Shown here piece by piece: positions 25,523 through 34,436 of a stretch of DNA of 64,000 nucleotides. Below the pieces are notes generated by a model. It did not search any database. It was not told the DNA's origin and worked only from the letters and a program-made list of their open reading frames with translations. The position numbers and the translations under genes are program-made. Each line of letters opens with the position of its first letter. Position 1 is the first letter of the stretch. The DNA comes from Zeimonas sp003577305 (GTDB lineage Bacteria; Pseudomonadota; Gammaproteobacteria; Burkholderiales; Burkholderiaceae_E): the NCBI GenBank assembly GCA_030263385.1, contig SZOX01000012.1:62001-126000 (forward strand), read 5' to 3'.

Positions 25523-27169
25523 TCAAGCTGTGGCGGGGCGTCCCTCGGGCATGGATTCGGCATCTGGCGCGCCGTGAAGCACCAGATCGGCGCCCTTCTC
25601 GCCGATCATGATCGCGCAGGCGTTCGTGTTGGTCGAAACCATCTCCGGCATCACGGAGGCGTCGACGACGCGCAGCCGTTCGACGCCGCGCACGCGCAGC
25701 GCGGGATCCACAACCGAGCGCTCGTCGCTCCCCATCCTGCAGGTGCCGACCGCGTGGAACACCGTGCCGCCCTTCTCGCGCGCGAAGTCGAGCAGGTCGG
25801 AATCGTCTCGCCGGCCCGGCCCGGGAAGCTCTTCGGATTCGACGAGATCTCGAAATGCCGGCTGTGCATAGATCTCGCGAAGCATCTTCACCCCGGCGAC
25901 AATCGTCCTGCGATCGAGTTCGTCGTCCAGATAGTTCGTCACGATGCGCGGCGCAGCGTGCGGATCGGTCGAAACGATCTGCACGCTGCCGCGCGAGCGC
26001 GGACGACACTGCGCCGCCGACGCGGTGAACCCGGAATAGCGATGAAGCGGATCACCCGGCTTGTCCACCGAGAGTGGCATCACGTTGAAGAGCACGTCGG
26101 CCCGCGAATCCGGCGCGTGCTCGGTTCGCGCCAGCCCGCCGACCTGGCCGGCGCCTACCGTCAGCGGACCGGAATTCGCGAAGAGCCACTGCATGCCCAT
26201 CGAGGCCAGGGCGAAGGGATTGCGCACCTGGTCATTGAGCGACTTGCGGTGCTTGAGCCGCACAATGGTGCGCGCCTGATAGTGATCCTTCAGGTTCTCG
26301 CCCACTTCCGGAGCATCGACGCGCACCGCGATTCCATGGCGGCGCAGCAGTTGCGCCGGGCCGATTCCGGACAGCTGCAGGATCTGGGGCGACTGGATTG
26401 CCCCTGCGGCGAGAATCACCTCACGGTCGGCACGCGCACGCACCGGCACGCCGTCCTGCAGCCATTCGACACCGCTCGCCGTGCGTCCCTCGAAGAGCAC
26501 ACGCACGACGTGCGCATGCGGCCTGACAGTTAGATTTGTCCGACCGATGACCGGGCGCAGGAAAGCGGTGGCGGCGCTCGAACGCCAGCCGTCGCGAACC
26601 GTGAGCTGGTATGACCCCACGCCCCAGTCCATCGCGCCGTTGAAATCGGGATTGCGCGGTATCCCGTACTGGATCGCTGCCTCGACCCATGCGCGGCAAT
26701 AGGGGTGATCGTTGCGCAACTCCGAGACGCCGAGTTCGCCGTGGGCGCCGTGGTACTCACTCTCGCCGCCCGAATAAGCCTCCGAGCGCCGGAAGAAAGG
26801 CAGCACGGAGCGGTAGTCCCAGCCCTTTGCGCCGAGCGTCGCCCATTCGTCGTAATCACCGTGCTGGCCGCGGATGTAGAGCAGCCCGTTGATCGAGCTC
26901 GATCCTCCGATCACCCGGCCCCGCGGCCAGAGCACGTTGCGGCCCGCGGTTCCATGGCAGGGTTCGGTGTCGAAGACTCGTGAGAAGCGCGAATCATAGA
27001 TGGTGCGGAAATACCCCACCGGGAGACGAACCCAGAAGTTGCGGTCCGATCCACCCGCTTCGAGCACCAGGACACGAACGACAGGGTCCGCCGACAACCG
27101 GTTCGCGAGCACGCAGCCCGCCGAACCGGCCCCGACGATGATGTAGTCCCAACTCTTCGTGCTAACCAC
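25523..27169 (-). CDS. GMC-family FAD-dependent alcohol oxidoreductase
   Basis: 548 residues. The N-terminal FAD-binding motif is IIVGAGSAGCVLANRL (about 10-25). The GMC signature 1 region reads RGRVIGGSSSINGLLYIRG, signature 2 is GAIQSPQILQLSGIG, and the C-terminal active-site segment is HAVGTCRMG with NTNACAIMIGEKGADL. It belongs to the choline/alcohol dehydrogenase clade. It lies 11 bp from the aldehyde dehydrogenase gene, giving an alcohol-aldehyde-acid pair. The substrate is unknown. Confidence 0.92.
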   Translation of the reverse strand: MVSTKSWDYIIVGAGSAGCVLANRLSADPVVRVLVLEAGGSDRNFWVRLPVGYFRTIYDSRFSRVFDTEPCHGTAGRNVLWPRGRVIGGSSSINGLLYIRGQHGDYDEWATLGAKGWDYRSVLPFFRRSEAYSGGESEYHGAHGELGVSELRNDHPYCRAWVEAAIQYGIPRNPDFNGAMDWGVGSYQLTVRDGWRSSAATAFLRPVIGRTNLTVRPHAHVVRVLFEGRTASGVEWLQDGVPVRARADREVILAAGAIQSPQILQLSGIGPAQLLRRHGIAVRVDAPEVGENLKDHYQARTIVRLKHRKSLNDQVRNPFALASMGMQWLFANSGPLTVGAGQVGGLARTEHAPDSRADVLFNVMPLSVDKPGDPLHRYSGFTASAAQCRPRSRGSVQIVSTDPHAAPRIVTNYLDDELDRRTIVAGVKMLREIYAQPAFRDLVESEELPGPGRRDDSDLLDFAREKGGTVFHAVGTCRMGSDERSVVDPALRVRGVERLRVVDASVMPEMVSTNTNACAIMIGEKGADLVLHGAPDAESMPEGRPATA

Positions 27170-27185
27170 GATTCGCGTCGCCCCT

Positions 27186-28184
27186 TCAGGCCTTGATCGC
27201 TTGCAGGTACGGCGTCGGGTCGAAGTATCGGGAGGCCGGTACGGGATTCTGGATGTTCGCGAAGCGGACGAAGAAGTCCGTCACCTGCTGCAGCCACTTG
27301 GTGACGGTCCCGTCTTCGTACATCTTGCGCCACTCGGCCGAGGTGAACATCTTCTGCGCGCCGTACTGCTCCTTGAGGTCCGTCAGAGGCACCTGCTGGT
27401 AGTGCTTACTCTGGAGTTGCTCGAGCGCCTGCGCGGAGTTGGCGATAAACCAGTCATTGGCACTTGCCCAGCCTCGAATGATGCCCTGCAGCGCTTCGCG
27501 GTTCTTCCGCTGGTACTCCTCGGTCGTGACCCAGCCGCCCACGATCGCGGCCTGCGGGTAGTACGCAGACGCATCGACCAGCATCTTCGCCTCGGGAACC
27601 TTCTGGCGCACCGCGATGTTGAATGGCACCCAGAGCGCGACCGCAGGCACTGCACCCGAGATGAACGACGTGACCGCCTCGCTCATCCTCTGGTTCACGA
27701 TTTCCACGTCCTTTGGATCGACGCCGTTGGCGCGTAGTGCGTTGTCGAGGAACACGTGTGCCGTCGTTCCGGAGGTGGTCGAGATCTTCTTGCCTTTCAG
27801 GTCCTGCACCGATCTGATGCCCTGGTCGGGTCGCACCCACAGCTGTGCAGTCGCGAACTCCACGTCGTTGATCAGGAACACCTTGCCCTGGCCACGCGCC
27901 GGGAAATTCGACATCACGGCACCCGTGGCGAGCATGTCGATGCTGCCGCCGATCATCGCCTGGAACAATTCGAGCCCTGTCGTGAACTGGCGCATCTCGA
28001 AGTCGATGCCGTTGCGGGCGAAGTCGCCGCGATCGAGCCCCAGCCAGATCTGGCCGTCCACCGCCAGCGTGTGCAGATATCCAAGCCGCACCTTGGTCCG
28101 CGATTGCGCGATCGCGGGAGCGCCGGCGGTGGCCACGCCGAGCGCAGCCGCTGCGGCCCCTTGCAGAAAGTTCCTGCGTTGCAT
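27186..28184 (-). CDS. ABC importer substrate-binding protein, NitT/TauT type
   Basis: 332 residues with an N-terminal export signal that has a hydrophobic core after QRRNFLQGAAAAALG and ends near GAPAIAQS; the RRNFL motif suggests Tat export. The body fits the SsuA/THI5-like fold (KVRLGYLHTLAVDGQIWLGLDRGDFARNGIDFEM). It is the receptor for the ATPase and permease genes just upstream. Candidate ligands in this family are aliphatic sulfonates, aromatic acids or pyrimidines; the enzymes nearby suggest an alcohol or hydroxy acid. Confidence 0.88.
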   Translation of the reverse strand: MQRRNFLQGAAAAALGVATAGAPAIAQSRTKVRLGYLHTLAVDGQIWLGLDRGDFARNGIDFEMRQFTTGLELFQAMIGGSIDMLATGAVMSNFPARGQGKVFLINDVEFATAQLWVRPDQGIRSVQDLKGKKISTTSGTTAHVFLDNALRANGVDPKDVEIVNQRMSEAVTSFISGAVPAVALWVPFNIAVRQKVPEAKMLVDASAYYPQAAIVGGWVTTEEYQRKNREALQGIIRGWASANDWFIANSAQALEQLQSKHYQQVPLTDLKEQYGAQKMFTSAEWRKMYEDGTVTKWLQQVTDFFVRFANIQNPVPASRYFDPTPYLQAIKA

Positions 28185-28211
28185 TCCGGTTTCCTCCTTC
28201 TTCAGTGTCGT

Positions 28212-29036
28212 TCAGCTCGCATCGCGAGCGACCTGCCGCTGCTGCGCGGCGTACTCCTGCATCACCAGGGCCCGGACATGCGAGCGCAGTTCCGCGAACT
28301 CCGGCCGCTCGTGCAGCGACTCCTCGCGTGGATACGGGAACGGGATCTCGACGATCTCGCGAATGCGGGCCGGTCGCGCCGTAGCAACGATGATTCGCGA
28401 CGAGAGGTAGATCGCCTCCTCGACCGAATGCGTGATGAGCATGACCGTCTTGCCTTCGGCCTGCAGGACCTCGAGCAGCAGGTCCTGCATGTTGCTACGG
28501 GTCTGGGCGTCGAGCGCTCCGAACGGTTCGTCCATCAGCAGGAACTGCGGTCGAACCGCGTAGGCGCGCGCAATCGCGAGACGCTGACGCATCCCGCCCG
28601 AAAGCGTCTTCGGATACGCCTTCGCGAACGCCGCAAGTCCCATCAGGCGCATGTAGCGCTCGCAGATTTCGCGCCGCTCCGTCTCGCCGGTACGGTTCGC
28701 CGCCAGTCCGAGTCCGAATGCAATGTTCTCTTCCACCGTGAGCCACGGGAAGACGCCGTACTCCTGGAAAATGACTCCGCGCTCGGGACCCGGCCCCCGG
28801 ATCCGCGCCCCATCCAGCAGGACACTACCCGCCGTCGGTTCGACGAAGCCGGCGAGGATGTTCATCATCGTGGTCTTGCCGCAACCGGATGGACCGATGA
28901 TCGAGACGAATTCCCCGTTGCGGATCTCGAAGCTCACGTCGTCGACCACCTTGAGCGGTCCGCTCGTGGTGGGGAACTCGACGCTCACGCGATCGAAGCG
29001 CACGCGCACCCGGGAATCGACGGCCTGCACGCTCAT
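28212..29036 (-). CDS. ABC importer ATP-binding protein, NitT/TauT type
   Basis: 274 residues from ATG 29036. Walker A GPSGCGKTTMMN (about 50), the signature TLSGGMRQRLAIARA (about 150), Walker B FLLMDEPFGALD, and the H-loop LITHSVEEA are all present. Start and permease stop overlap (ATGA). It energises uptake of the substrate bound by the adjacent receptor. Confidence 0.93.
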   Translation of the reverse strand: MSVQAVDSRVRVRFDRVSVEFPTTSGPLKVVDDVSFEIRNGEFVSIIGPSGCGKTTMMNILAGFVEPTAGSVLLDGARIRGPGPERGVIFQEYGVFPWLTVEENIAFGLGLAANRTGETERREICERYMRLMGLAAFAKAYPKTLSGGMRQRLAIARAYAVRPQFLLMDEPFGALDAQTRSNMQDLLLEVLQAEGKTVMLITHSVEEAIYLSSRIIVATARPARIREIVEIPFPYPREESLHERPEFAELRSHVRALVMQEYAAQQRQVARDAS

Positions 29037-29863
29037 GCGATGCGTTCCTGCCAGGACACGAGACGCTTCGCGACAGCGCGCAAGACCAGGTCCATCGCGA
29101 GCGCGATGAAGCCGATGCAGATGATTCCCAGGTAGATGATGTCGAGCTGGAAGAACGACGATGCGTCCTGGATCAGTGCACCGAGTCCCTGTTGCGCCGC
29201 TATGAGCTCGGACGCGACGAGGGTTGCCCACGCGACGCCCAGTGCGACCCGCAGCGCGGTGAGCATATGCGGAACCGCAAGCGGCACGATCACCTTGCGG
29301 AATATCTCTCCGTCGGTCGCCCCGAGCGTTCTCGCGACGCGCACGTAGATCGGGCTGATCTGCGCGATCCCCTCGTACATGACGATCACGCCGGCGAAGA
29401 AGGCGGCGTAGAAGAGAATAACGATCTTGGCAGTCTCACCGATCCCGAAGTAGACGATCACCAGGGGAATCAAGGCGATCGGCGGCAGCGCGCGGAAGAA
29501 ATTGATGACCGGATCGATGAATGCCCGCACCCCCTTGTACCACCCGAGCATGAATCCGACGGGCACGGCTGCCACGATGCCGAGAGCGACGCCGAGGAAC
29601 ACCCGTTGAGTCGACATCCAGACGTCCATCGGTAGCCGCCCGACCGCAAGCTCGCGGAACTTGTCGAGCACCTGATGGGGTTTGGGCAGCAACGCGGGAT
29701 TGATCAGACCGCTGTACGCCAGCCCATACCACGCCGCCAGGATCAGCAGCCATGGCGCCAGCATCAGAGCCACGGTTCGCGAGACTCTCCCGGCTGCTTC
29801 CACGCCCGGCGCCGCGGCGCCGGTGCGTCCTTCGCCAGGACTGGAGACTGCAGGAGGTTGCAT
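29033..29863 (-). CDS. ABC importer permease, NitT/TauT type
   Basis: 276-residue membrane protein with about six hydrophobic segments and the binding-protein-dependent transport loop EGIAQISPIYVRVARTLGATDGEIFRKVIVPLAVPHM, which contacts the ATPase. It is the first gene of the minus-strand operon and is divergent from the GntR gene. Confidence 0.92.
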   Translation of the reverse strand: MQPPAVSSPGEGRTGAAAPGVEAAGRVSRTVALMLAPWLLILAAWYGLAYSGLINPALLPKPHQVLDKFRELAVGRLPMDVWMSTQRVFLGVALGIVAAVPVGFMLGWYKGVRAFIDPVINFFRALPPIALIPLVIVYFGIGETAKIVILFYAAFFAGVIVMYEGIAQISPIYVRVARTLGATDGEIFRKVIVPLAVPHMLTALRVALGVAWATLVASELIAAQQGLGALIQDASSFFQLDIIYLGIICIGFIALAMDLVLRAVAKRLVSWQERIA

Positions 29864-29918
29864 GGGCGACGTGCGGGGGCTACGCCCCTTGATGTCGATA
29901 TGAGCTAAAAGTACTATA

Positions 29919-29934
29919 GACCATACCTTTGGTC
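29919..29934. promoter_or_regulatory. Candidate GntR/HutC operator in the divergent region
   Basis: Inverted repeat GACCA-TACCTT-TGGTC within an AT-rich patch (ACTATAGACCATACC), 12 bp upstream of the GntR start and in the 82-bp gap between both divergent transcripts. GACCA/TGGTC half-sites are typical for HutC-type GntR regulators. Probably controls both arms and autoregulates. Confidence 0.6.
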
Positions 29935-29945
29935 AACGACCGGCC

Positions 29946-30671
29946 ATGCACCCGATTTTCGGAAACCGACCCGTCCCGCGTTACGTACAGCTCGCAGACA
30001 TCCTGCGCGAGAGGATCACGCGCGGGCAGTGGGCGCCCGGGGACAAGCTGCCGTCGCTCGGCGAACTCGTGAGGGAATTCGACGTCGCACGCGTCACGGT
30101 ACGCCAGGCCATCGATGTCCTTGCGCGTGACGGACTGGTTTCGCCGGAGCGTGGCCGCGGCACCTTCATTACGCCTCGCGAAGTCGCGAAGCGCCGGCTC
30201 CACACCGTCACGACGATGGGCGAGCTCGCCGAGCTCTATCGCGACTCGAAACCGGAGCTGCTGAACCTCGACGAATCGTCGGCCGTGCCGACGCTGCGCG
30301 AGGACGAGGGAACCCCGGCGCCGAAGTACTTCTTCATGCGTCGCGTGCACGCCCTCGACGGCGAGCCGTACTGCGTGATCTCGATCCATCTCGATTACCG
30401 GATATTCCGGAAAGCGCCTGCGCGGTTCCGTAAGGAACTGGTGATCCCGCTCCTGATGGCGATGCCCGGCGTGAAGATCGCACGGGCCCGGCAGAGGCTC
30501 ACCATCGGCATCGCCGACGTCGACGAGGCTGCCCACCTGCACGTGCCCGTCAATTCCCCGATTGCGCGCGTACGGCGCGTCTTCAACGCACCCGACGGCA
30601 CCGTGATCTATCTCGCGGAAGTCACCTATCGTGGCGACTTCGTGCGGCTCGACATGGAGATGAAGCCGTGA
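29946..30671 (+). CDS. GntR-family regulator, HutC type with UTRA domain
   Basis: 241 residues. The N-terminal winged helix (YVQLADILRERITRGQWAPGDKLPSLGELVREFDVARVTVRQAIDVLARDGLVSPERGRGTFI, about 10-75) is followed by a UTRA ligand-binding domain. It overlaps the downstream enzyme gene by 4 bp (GTGA) and is divergent from the importer operon, so it is the likely local regulator, with the catabolic substrate or an intermediate as effector. Confidence 0.92.
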   Translation: MHPIFGNRPVPRYVQLADILRERITRGQWAPGDKLPSLGELVREFDVARVTVRQAIDVLARDGLVSPERGRGTFITPREVAKRRLHTVTTMGELAELYRDSKPELLNLDESSAVPTLREDEGTPAPKYFFMRRVHALDGEPYCVISIHLDYRIFRKAPARFRKELVIPLLMAMPGVKIARARQRLTIGIADVDEAAHLHVPVNSPIARVRRVFNAPDGTVIYLAEVTYRGDFVRLDMEMKP

Positions 30672-31831
30672 ACGGTCTCGCAGCTCTTGCGCCCCCACCC
30701 GGCGGCCCATTCACGCTGCGGCAGGTGCAGGCACTGGTCTATCGCGTTGCGCTGGACACGCCCGTGCGCACCTCGTTCGGCGTGATGCACGAACGTCCGG
30801 CACTGTTCGTACGCGTGCAGGACCACGATGGCACAGAAGGCTGGGGCGAGGTCTGGTGCAACTTCCCGGCCTGTGGAGCCGAGCATCGAGCGAGGCTGAT
30901 CGATACGATCTTCGCACCGCTCCTCGTAGCCAGGCCGATCGACAACCCGACGGGGATCACCGACGAACTCGCCGAGCGCACCGCGGTGCTCGCGATCCAG
31001 TCGGGCGAATTCGGGCCGCTGCGCCAGTGTATCGCCGGCATCGACATCGCACTCTGGGATCTGGCCGCACGCCGCGCAGGACTGCCACTCTGGCGTCTCC
31101 TCGGGGGAACGAGCCCCGAGATCGGCGTATACGCCAGCGGCATCAACCCCGAGGATCCGGGGCGGACTGCAAGACGCTGTCGCGAGGAGGGGCACCGGGC
31201 GTTCAAGCTCAAGGTCGGATTCGGTGAACGTCGCGACCTGGACAACGTGAAAGCGATGCGCGAGGTTCTCGGGGGGGACGCAGTGCTAGCAGTCGATGCC
31301 AACCAGGCCTGGGACGTCGATACCGCCATTTGGATGGCCATGGGGATGGAGCCCTTCGAGCCTGCCTGGCTCGAGGAGCCGCTGCGCGCCGACCGCCCTT
31401 GGGCAGAATGGAAGCGTCTCGCCGCGGCGACGCGCGTGCCACTGGCCGGCGGCGAGAACCTGTCCGGATTCACGCAGTTCGACGACGCACTCGCACATCG
31501 CGCATTCGCGGTCGTGCAGCCGGACGCAGCGAAATGGGGCGGCCTTTCGCACTGTCTGCAGATTGGCCGCCGGGTACGCGCATCGGGCCAGCGCTACTGC
31601 CCGCATTTCCTCGGCGGCGGTGTCGGCCTGCTCGCCTCGGCCCATCTGCTCGCGGCAGTCGGTGGCGATGGGTTGCTCGAGATCGACATCAACCCCAATC
31701 CATTGCGCGCGCTCGTCTGCGGCGCAGCAGGCGATGTCCGGGAGGGACGCGTGGTCCTGGATGAGACTCCGGGGCTGGGCATCGTGCCAGACACAGCCGC
31801 ACTCCGGGCGTTCCTCGTCTCGCGCAACTGA
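30668..31831 (+). CDS. Mandelate racemase / muconate lactonizing enzyme family protein
   Basis: 387-residue enolase-superfamily enzyme starting at GTG 30668. The catalytic KxK is in FKLKVGFG (near 180). The metal ligands appear as VDANQAW (Asp), LEEPL (Glu) and GGEN (Glu). The second base dyad is suggested by VQPDAAKWGG (Asp) and CPHFLGGG (His). These are the mandelate-racemase subgroup features: proton abstraction alpha to a carboxylate. A dehydratase or racemase acting on a hydroxy acid produced or imported by the neighbouring operon is likely. Confidence 0.88.
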   Translation: MNGLAALAPPPGGPFTLRQVQALVYRVALDTPVRTSFGVMHERPALFVRVQDHDGTEGWGEVWCNFPACGAEHRARLIDTIFAPLLVARPIDNPTGITDELAERTAVLAIQSGEFGPLRQCIAGIDIALWDLAARRAGLPLWRLLGGTSPEIGVYASGINPEDPGRTARRCREEGHRAFKLKVGFGERRDLDNVKAMREVLGGDAVLAVDANQAWDVDTAIWMAMGMEPFEPAWLEEPLRADRPWAEWKRLAAATRVPLAGGENLSGFTQFDDALAHRAFAVVQPDAAKWGGLSHCLQIGRRVRASGQRYCPHFLGGGVGLLASAHLLAAVGGDGLLEIDINPNPLRALVCGAAGDVREGRVVLDETPGLGIVPDTAALRAFLVSRN

Positions 31832-32097
31832 GCCAGGGTTCCGCCTCCGTGGCCGCAACTCGAAATGCACCTGCGTGACCTGCCCCTGGCTGCCTCGCCG
31901 ATCCGGTCGATTCCTCGCCTGACTAACCCGGATGTTTCACCAGTAGGTCCGATACTCGGTGTTCAGGGCGGCGCATCGAGTACGAAGCGTCGGACGGTCT
32001 CGTGATCGCGCCGACGATGCTGTTTTCGCTTTTCGCAGAGACACCACCCCCTACCCCCGTTGTTTTTCAACGTGCCGGGGACAGCACTCGGTTCGCT

Positions 32098-32697
32098 CTA
32101 CGGGCTCGAGCCGGCCGGGCGCCGGGCAGCGACGACGAACACCGCACGCATCGGATGGTGCGAGGCCAGCATCAGCCGGATGCGGCGGGTGTTGCGCAGG
32201 ATCGCCGCGCTGATCTTGAGCAGGCGCACGCGGATCGTGCTGGCCGCGGCGCGCTCGAGTTCGGTACCCACGAGCGCAATCGCGCGCAGACGGTGCATCA
32301 GCGTGTAGGCGAGTGCGGCCAGCAGCAACCGGAACTGGTTGGCCTCGAACCGATGGCAACTCGCGCGCGTACCGGACAGATCGATCTGCGCCTCCTTGAT
32401 GCGGTTCTCGGCCTCGCCGCGCGCGCAGTACAGCCGGTCGTACAGCATCGTCGGCTCGGCCTCGAGGTTGGTCACGACGAAGCGCGGATTCACGCCCTGG
32501 CTGCCGTATTCCAGGCGCGTGATGACGCGCCGCTCGCGATCCCAACTCGCCGCCGCATAGCGGAACTCGCCGAGTTCGCGCTGCTTCACGCCGGTACGCT
32601 CGTAGGCTTCGCGCATCGCCATCTCCACCATCGAGACGGCGGCCTCCAATCGGCTGTTGCGCGCCAGCCCGATCACGTAGCCGACACCCGCGTTCGA
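32098..32697 (-). pseudogene. IS1380-family transposase, C-terminal fragment
   Basis: The frame reads VGYVIGLARNSRL, FRYAAASWDRERRVITRLEYG, NPRFVVTNLE and GEAENRIKEAQIDL, which is the C-terminal third of an IS1380-family DDE transposase. The N-terminal two-thirds is missing; at about 32698 it is joined directly to an opposite-strand fragment of a Wadjet gene. The 266 bp before it hold nothing recognisable. Confidence 0.8.
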
Positions 32698-32698
32698 A

Positions 32699-33124
32699 GT
32701 GGCCACTCGTGAAGTCTTCGTCTGCGAGAACCCGAACCTGGTCGCGATCGCGGCCGAGCGACTCGGCGCACACTGCGCTCCGCTCGTCTGCACCGACGGC
32801 ATGCCGGCGGCGGCGCAGCGCACGCTGCTCGCGCAGCTCGCCGGCGCAGGGGCCGATCTGCGTTACCACGGCGATTTCGACTGGGCGGGGCTGCGTATCG
32901 CGAACCAGGTGATCCGTAGCTTCGCTGCGCGTCCCTGGCGGATGCGATCCGGCGATTACGAGGCGGCAGCGAAAGACGCGCCGCAGCTGCATCGCGACCT
33001 CGATGACGGGCCCGCGGTGGCGGCGATCTGGGACGAAACGCTTGCCCCGGCGATGGCACGGCACGGCGTGAGCATCGCCGAAGAAGCCGTCGCTGCGTCG
33101 CTGCTCGACGATCTTTGCCGATAA
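32699..33124 (+). pseudogene. C-terminal DUF2399 fragment of a type II Wadjet JetD-like protein
   Basis: About 140 residues match the end of the DUF3323/DUF2399 protein: VFVCENPNLVAIAAERLG, LVCTDGMPAAAQRTLLAQL and the acidic motif YHGDFDWAGLRIANQVI. This Toprim-like domain belongs to JetD, the nuclease subunit of the plasmid-excluding Wadjet (MksBEFG-like) system. The rest of JetD and jetABC are absent, and the 5' side is fused to an IS1380-family fragment. A dead remnant. Confidence 0.75.
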
Positions 33125-33158
33125 TAGCGGCGCCGCTGCGGCAGCGACGACCGCTGCC

Positions 33159-33578
33159 CTACCCGCTCGTCTGCGCCGCCAGTTCGTCCGCCGTCGATAT
33201 CCGTCCCGGGAACACGCCGCGCATGGCGAGAAGATCGGCATCGCCAGTGATCAACGCATCGGCCTTGCCGACCTGCGCCAGGACCAGGAATACCTGATCC
33301 TTTTCATCGCGACAGGCGGGCAGATCGGGCCAGGGCGTGGGCAGCATGACGACTTCGGCGTACGGCAGAAAGTCTCCAAGCAGGTCTTTCTGTTCCTGCG
33401 CGGTCAGTTCGAACTTCGGATAGGCCAGCACACGCAGGAGTTCGCTGGCCGTCTCCCGGCAGACCAGCGGCGTGAGTCGGTGGTGCTGCCAGGCATGTCG
33501 AATCCAGGCCAGGCGCCCGGCATTGAACAACAACGCCGACAGCACGACGTTGGTGTCGAGGACGACCCGGCGGCTCAC
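33159..33578 (-). CDS. PIN-domain toxin (COG1569-like)
   Basis: 139 residues. PIN acidic residues: VLDTNVVLSALL (first Asp), ETASELLRVL (Glu), CRDEKDQVFLVLA and ALITGDADLLAM (Asp). PIN toxins are Mg-dependent RNases. Its start overlaps the stop of the AbrB-type antitoxin gene (ATGA). Confidence 0.88.
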   Translation of the reverse strand: MSRRVVLDTNVVLSALLFNAGRLAWIRHAWQHHRLTPLVCRETASELLRVLAYPKFELTAQEQKDLLGDFLPYAEVVMLPTPWPDLPACRDEKDQVFLVLAQVGKADALITGDADLLAMRGVFPGRISTADELAAQTSG

Positions 33579-33793
33579 CGACGCGCCCAGGCGACGGCGT
33601 CCTCGACGTCCCGCTCGGTGATCCCGAGTTGCTCCAGCTTTTCACGAACCGCCTGGGCCGCATGGACCCGCACCGGCGTCAGAACGATGCGGCCGCTCTC
33701 GACCGTCACGTCGAAATACTCGGTGGCGTCCACGCTGGAGACGGCTGCCTTCGGCAGCGTGATCTGATTCTTCGAAGTGAGCTTGGCAAGCAT
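33575..33793 (-). CDS. AbrB/MazE-type antitoxin
   Basis: 72 residues. The N-terminal swapped-hairpin motif LTSKNQITLPKAAVSSV is the SpoVT/AbrB DNA-binding fold; the C-terminal helix (AQAVREKLEQLGITERDVEDAVAWARR) should wrap the PIN toxin. It is coupled to the downstream toxin. Two 8-bp direct repeats CTTACTTC at 33829-33844 lie upstream and may be its binding site. Confidence 0.88.
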   Translation of the reverse strand: MLAKLTSKNQITLPKAAVSSVDATEYFDVTVESGRIVLTPVRVHAAQAVREKLEQLGITERDVEDAVAWARR

Positions 33794-33861
33794 GACGAAC
33801 TCCGCAACCTCGGGGAAGGCTCGATTATCTTACTTCCTTACTTCCTTTCATTCAACCTACG

Positions 33862-34260
33862 TCACCAGATCGTCCGTACGTGCGGATAGGCACGGGCCTT
33901 GTCGTCCGCCGTGACGAGCGGTGCAGCGAGTTTGCGAGCCGTCGCCACGATGATTCGATCGGCCGGGTCTTTGTGGAATTCGCCGGGCAGTTCGGTGCTC
34001 TTGACGACGATCTCGTTGTCCACCGGCACGAAGCGGACCTCTGCAATCTGGCCCACCACCGACAGCCACTCCGAGACGTCCATCGAAAGCGCGACGCGGC
34101 CCTTGGCCACCAGCATCGCCAGTTCCCAGGCGGAAATGGACGAGACCACGATCTGGCCGCCGCTCATCTCGGCCTCGATGGCCTGCAGTGCCGCTGTCGA
34201 GAGTTGCGCCTTGTCGCCGGACGCCCACCAGAGCAAGGCGTGGGTATCCAGGACGATCAC
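33862..34260 (-). CDS. vapC: VapC-type PIN-domain toxin
   Basis: 132 residues, GTG start at 34260. PIN residues: VLDTHALLWW (Asp), SISAWELAML (Glu), FHKDPADRIIVATA (Asp) and LVTADDKA (Asp). This is the classical chromosomal VapC RNase type. Its partner gene upstream lacks a start (see next entry), so the toxin may be unregulated, poorly expressed or inactive. Confidence 0.88.
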   Translation of the reverse strand: MIVLDTHALLWWASGDKAQLSTAALQAIEAEMSGGQIVVSSISAWELAMLVAKGRVALSMDVSEWLSVVGQIAEVRFVPVDNEIVVKSTELPGEFHKDPADRIIVATARKLAAPLVTADDKARAYPHVRTIW

Positions 34261-34406
34261 CGCGACGCCTCCCAGTCGTCTTCGGCCACCGGCGCAGTCG
34301 GGCTGTCATAGCGCAGAACGGAGCCCCGCAACACGTCCAGCGGCCGGCGCACGAGCGGTTTGTAGGGGCGAACCTCCAGCTTGGGCTCGCCGTCACATGA
34401 CGATGG
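34257..34406 (-). pseudogene. 5'-truncated antitoxin paired with VapC
   Basis: An open frame of 49 codons ends ...PLDVLRGSVLRYDSPTAPVAEDDWEASR and overlaps the vapC start (GTGA), like the C-terminus of a Phd/AbrB-type antitoxin. Upstream the frame hits a stop at 34407-34409 before any ATG, GTG or TTG. The DNA-binding N-terminus has been lost at the junction with the TctC remnant. Confidence 0.65.
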
Positions 34407-34436
34407 TCAATTATATCTTGAATTGACCGCCCGGCG

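Noticed and set aside
24072..26009. A 645-residue aldehyde dehydrogenase
   Set aside because: The first 166 residues are an out-of-frame reading of the upstream GMC gene; the family starts at MYEYGSF (25511).
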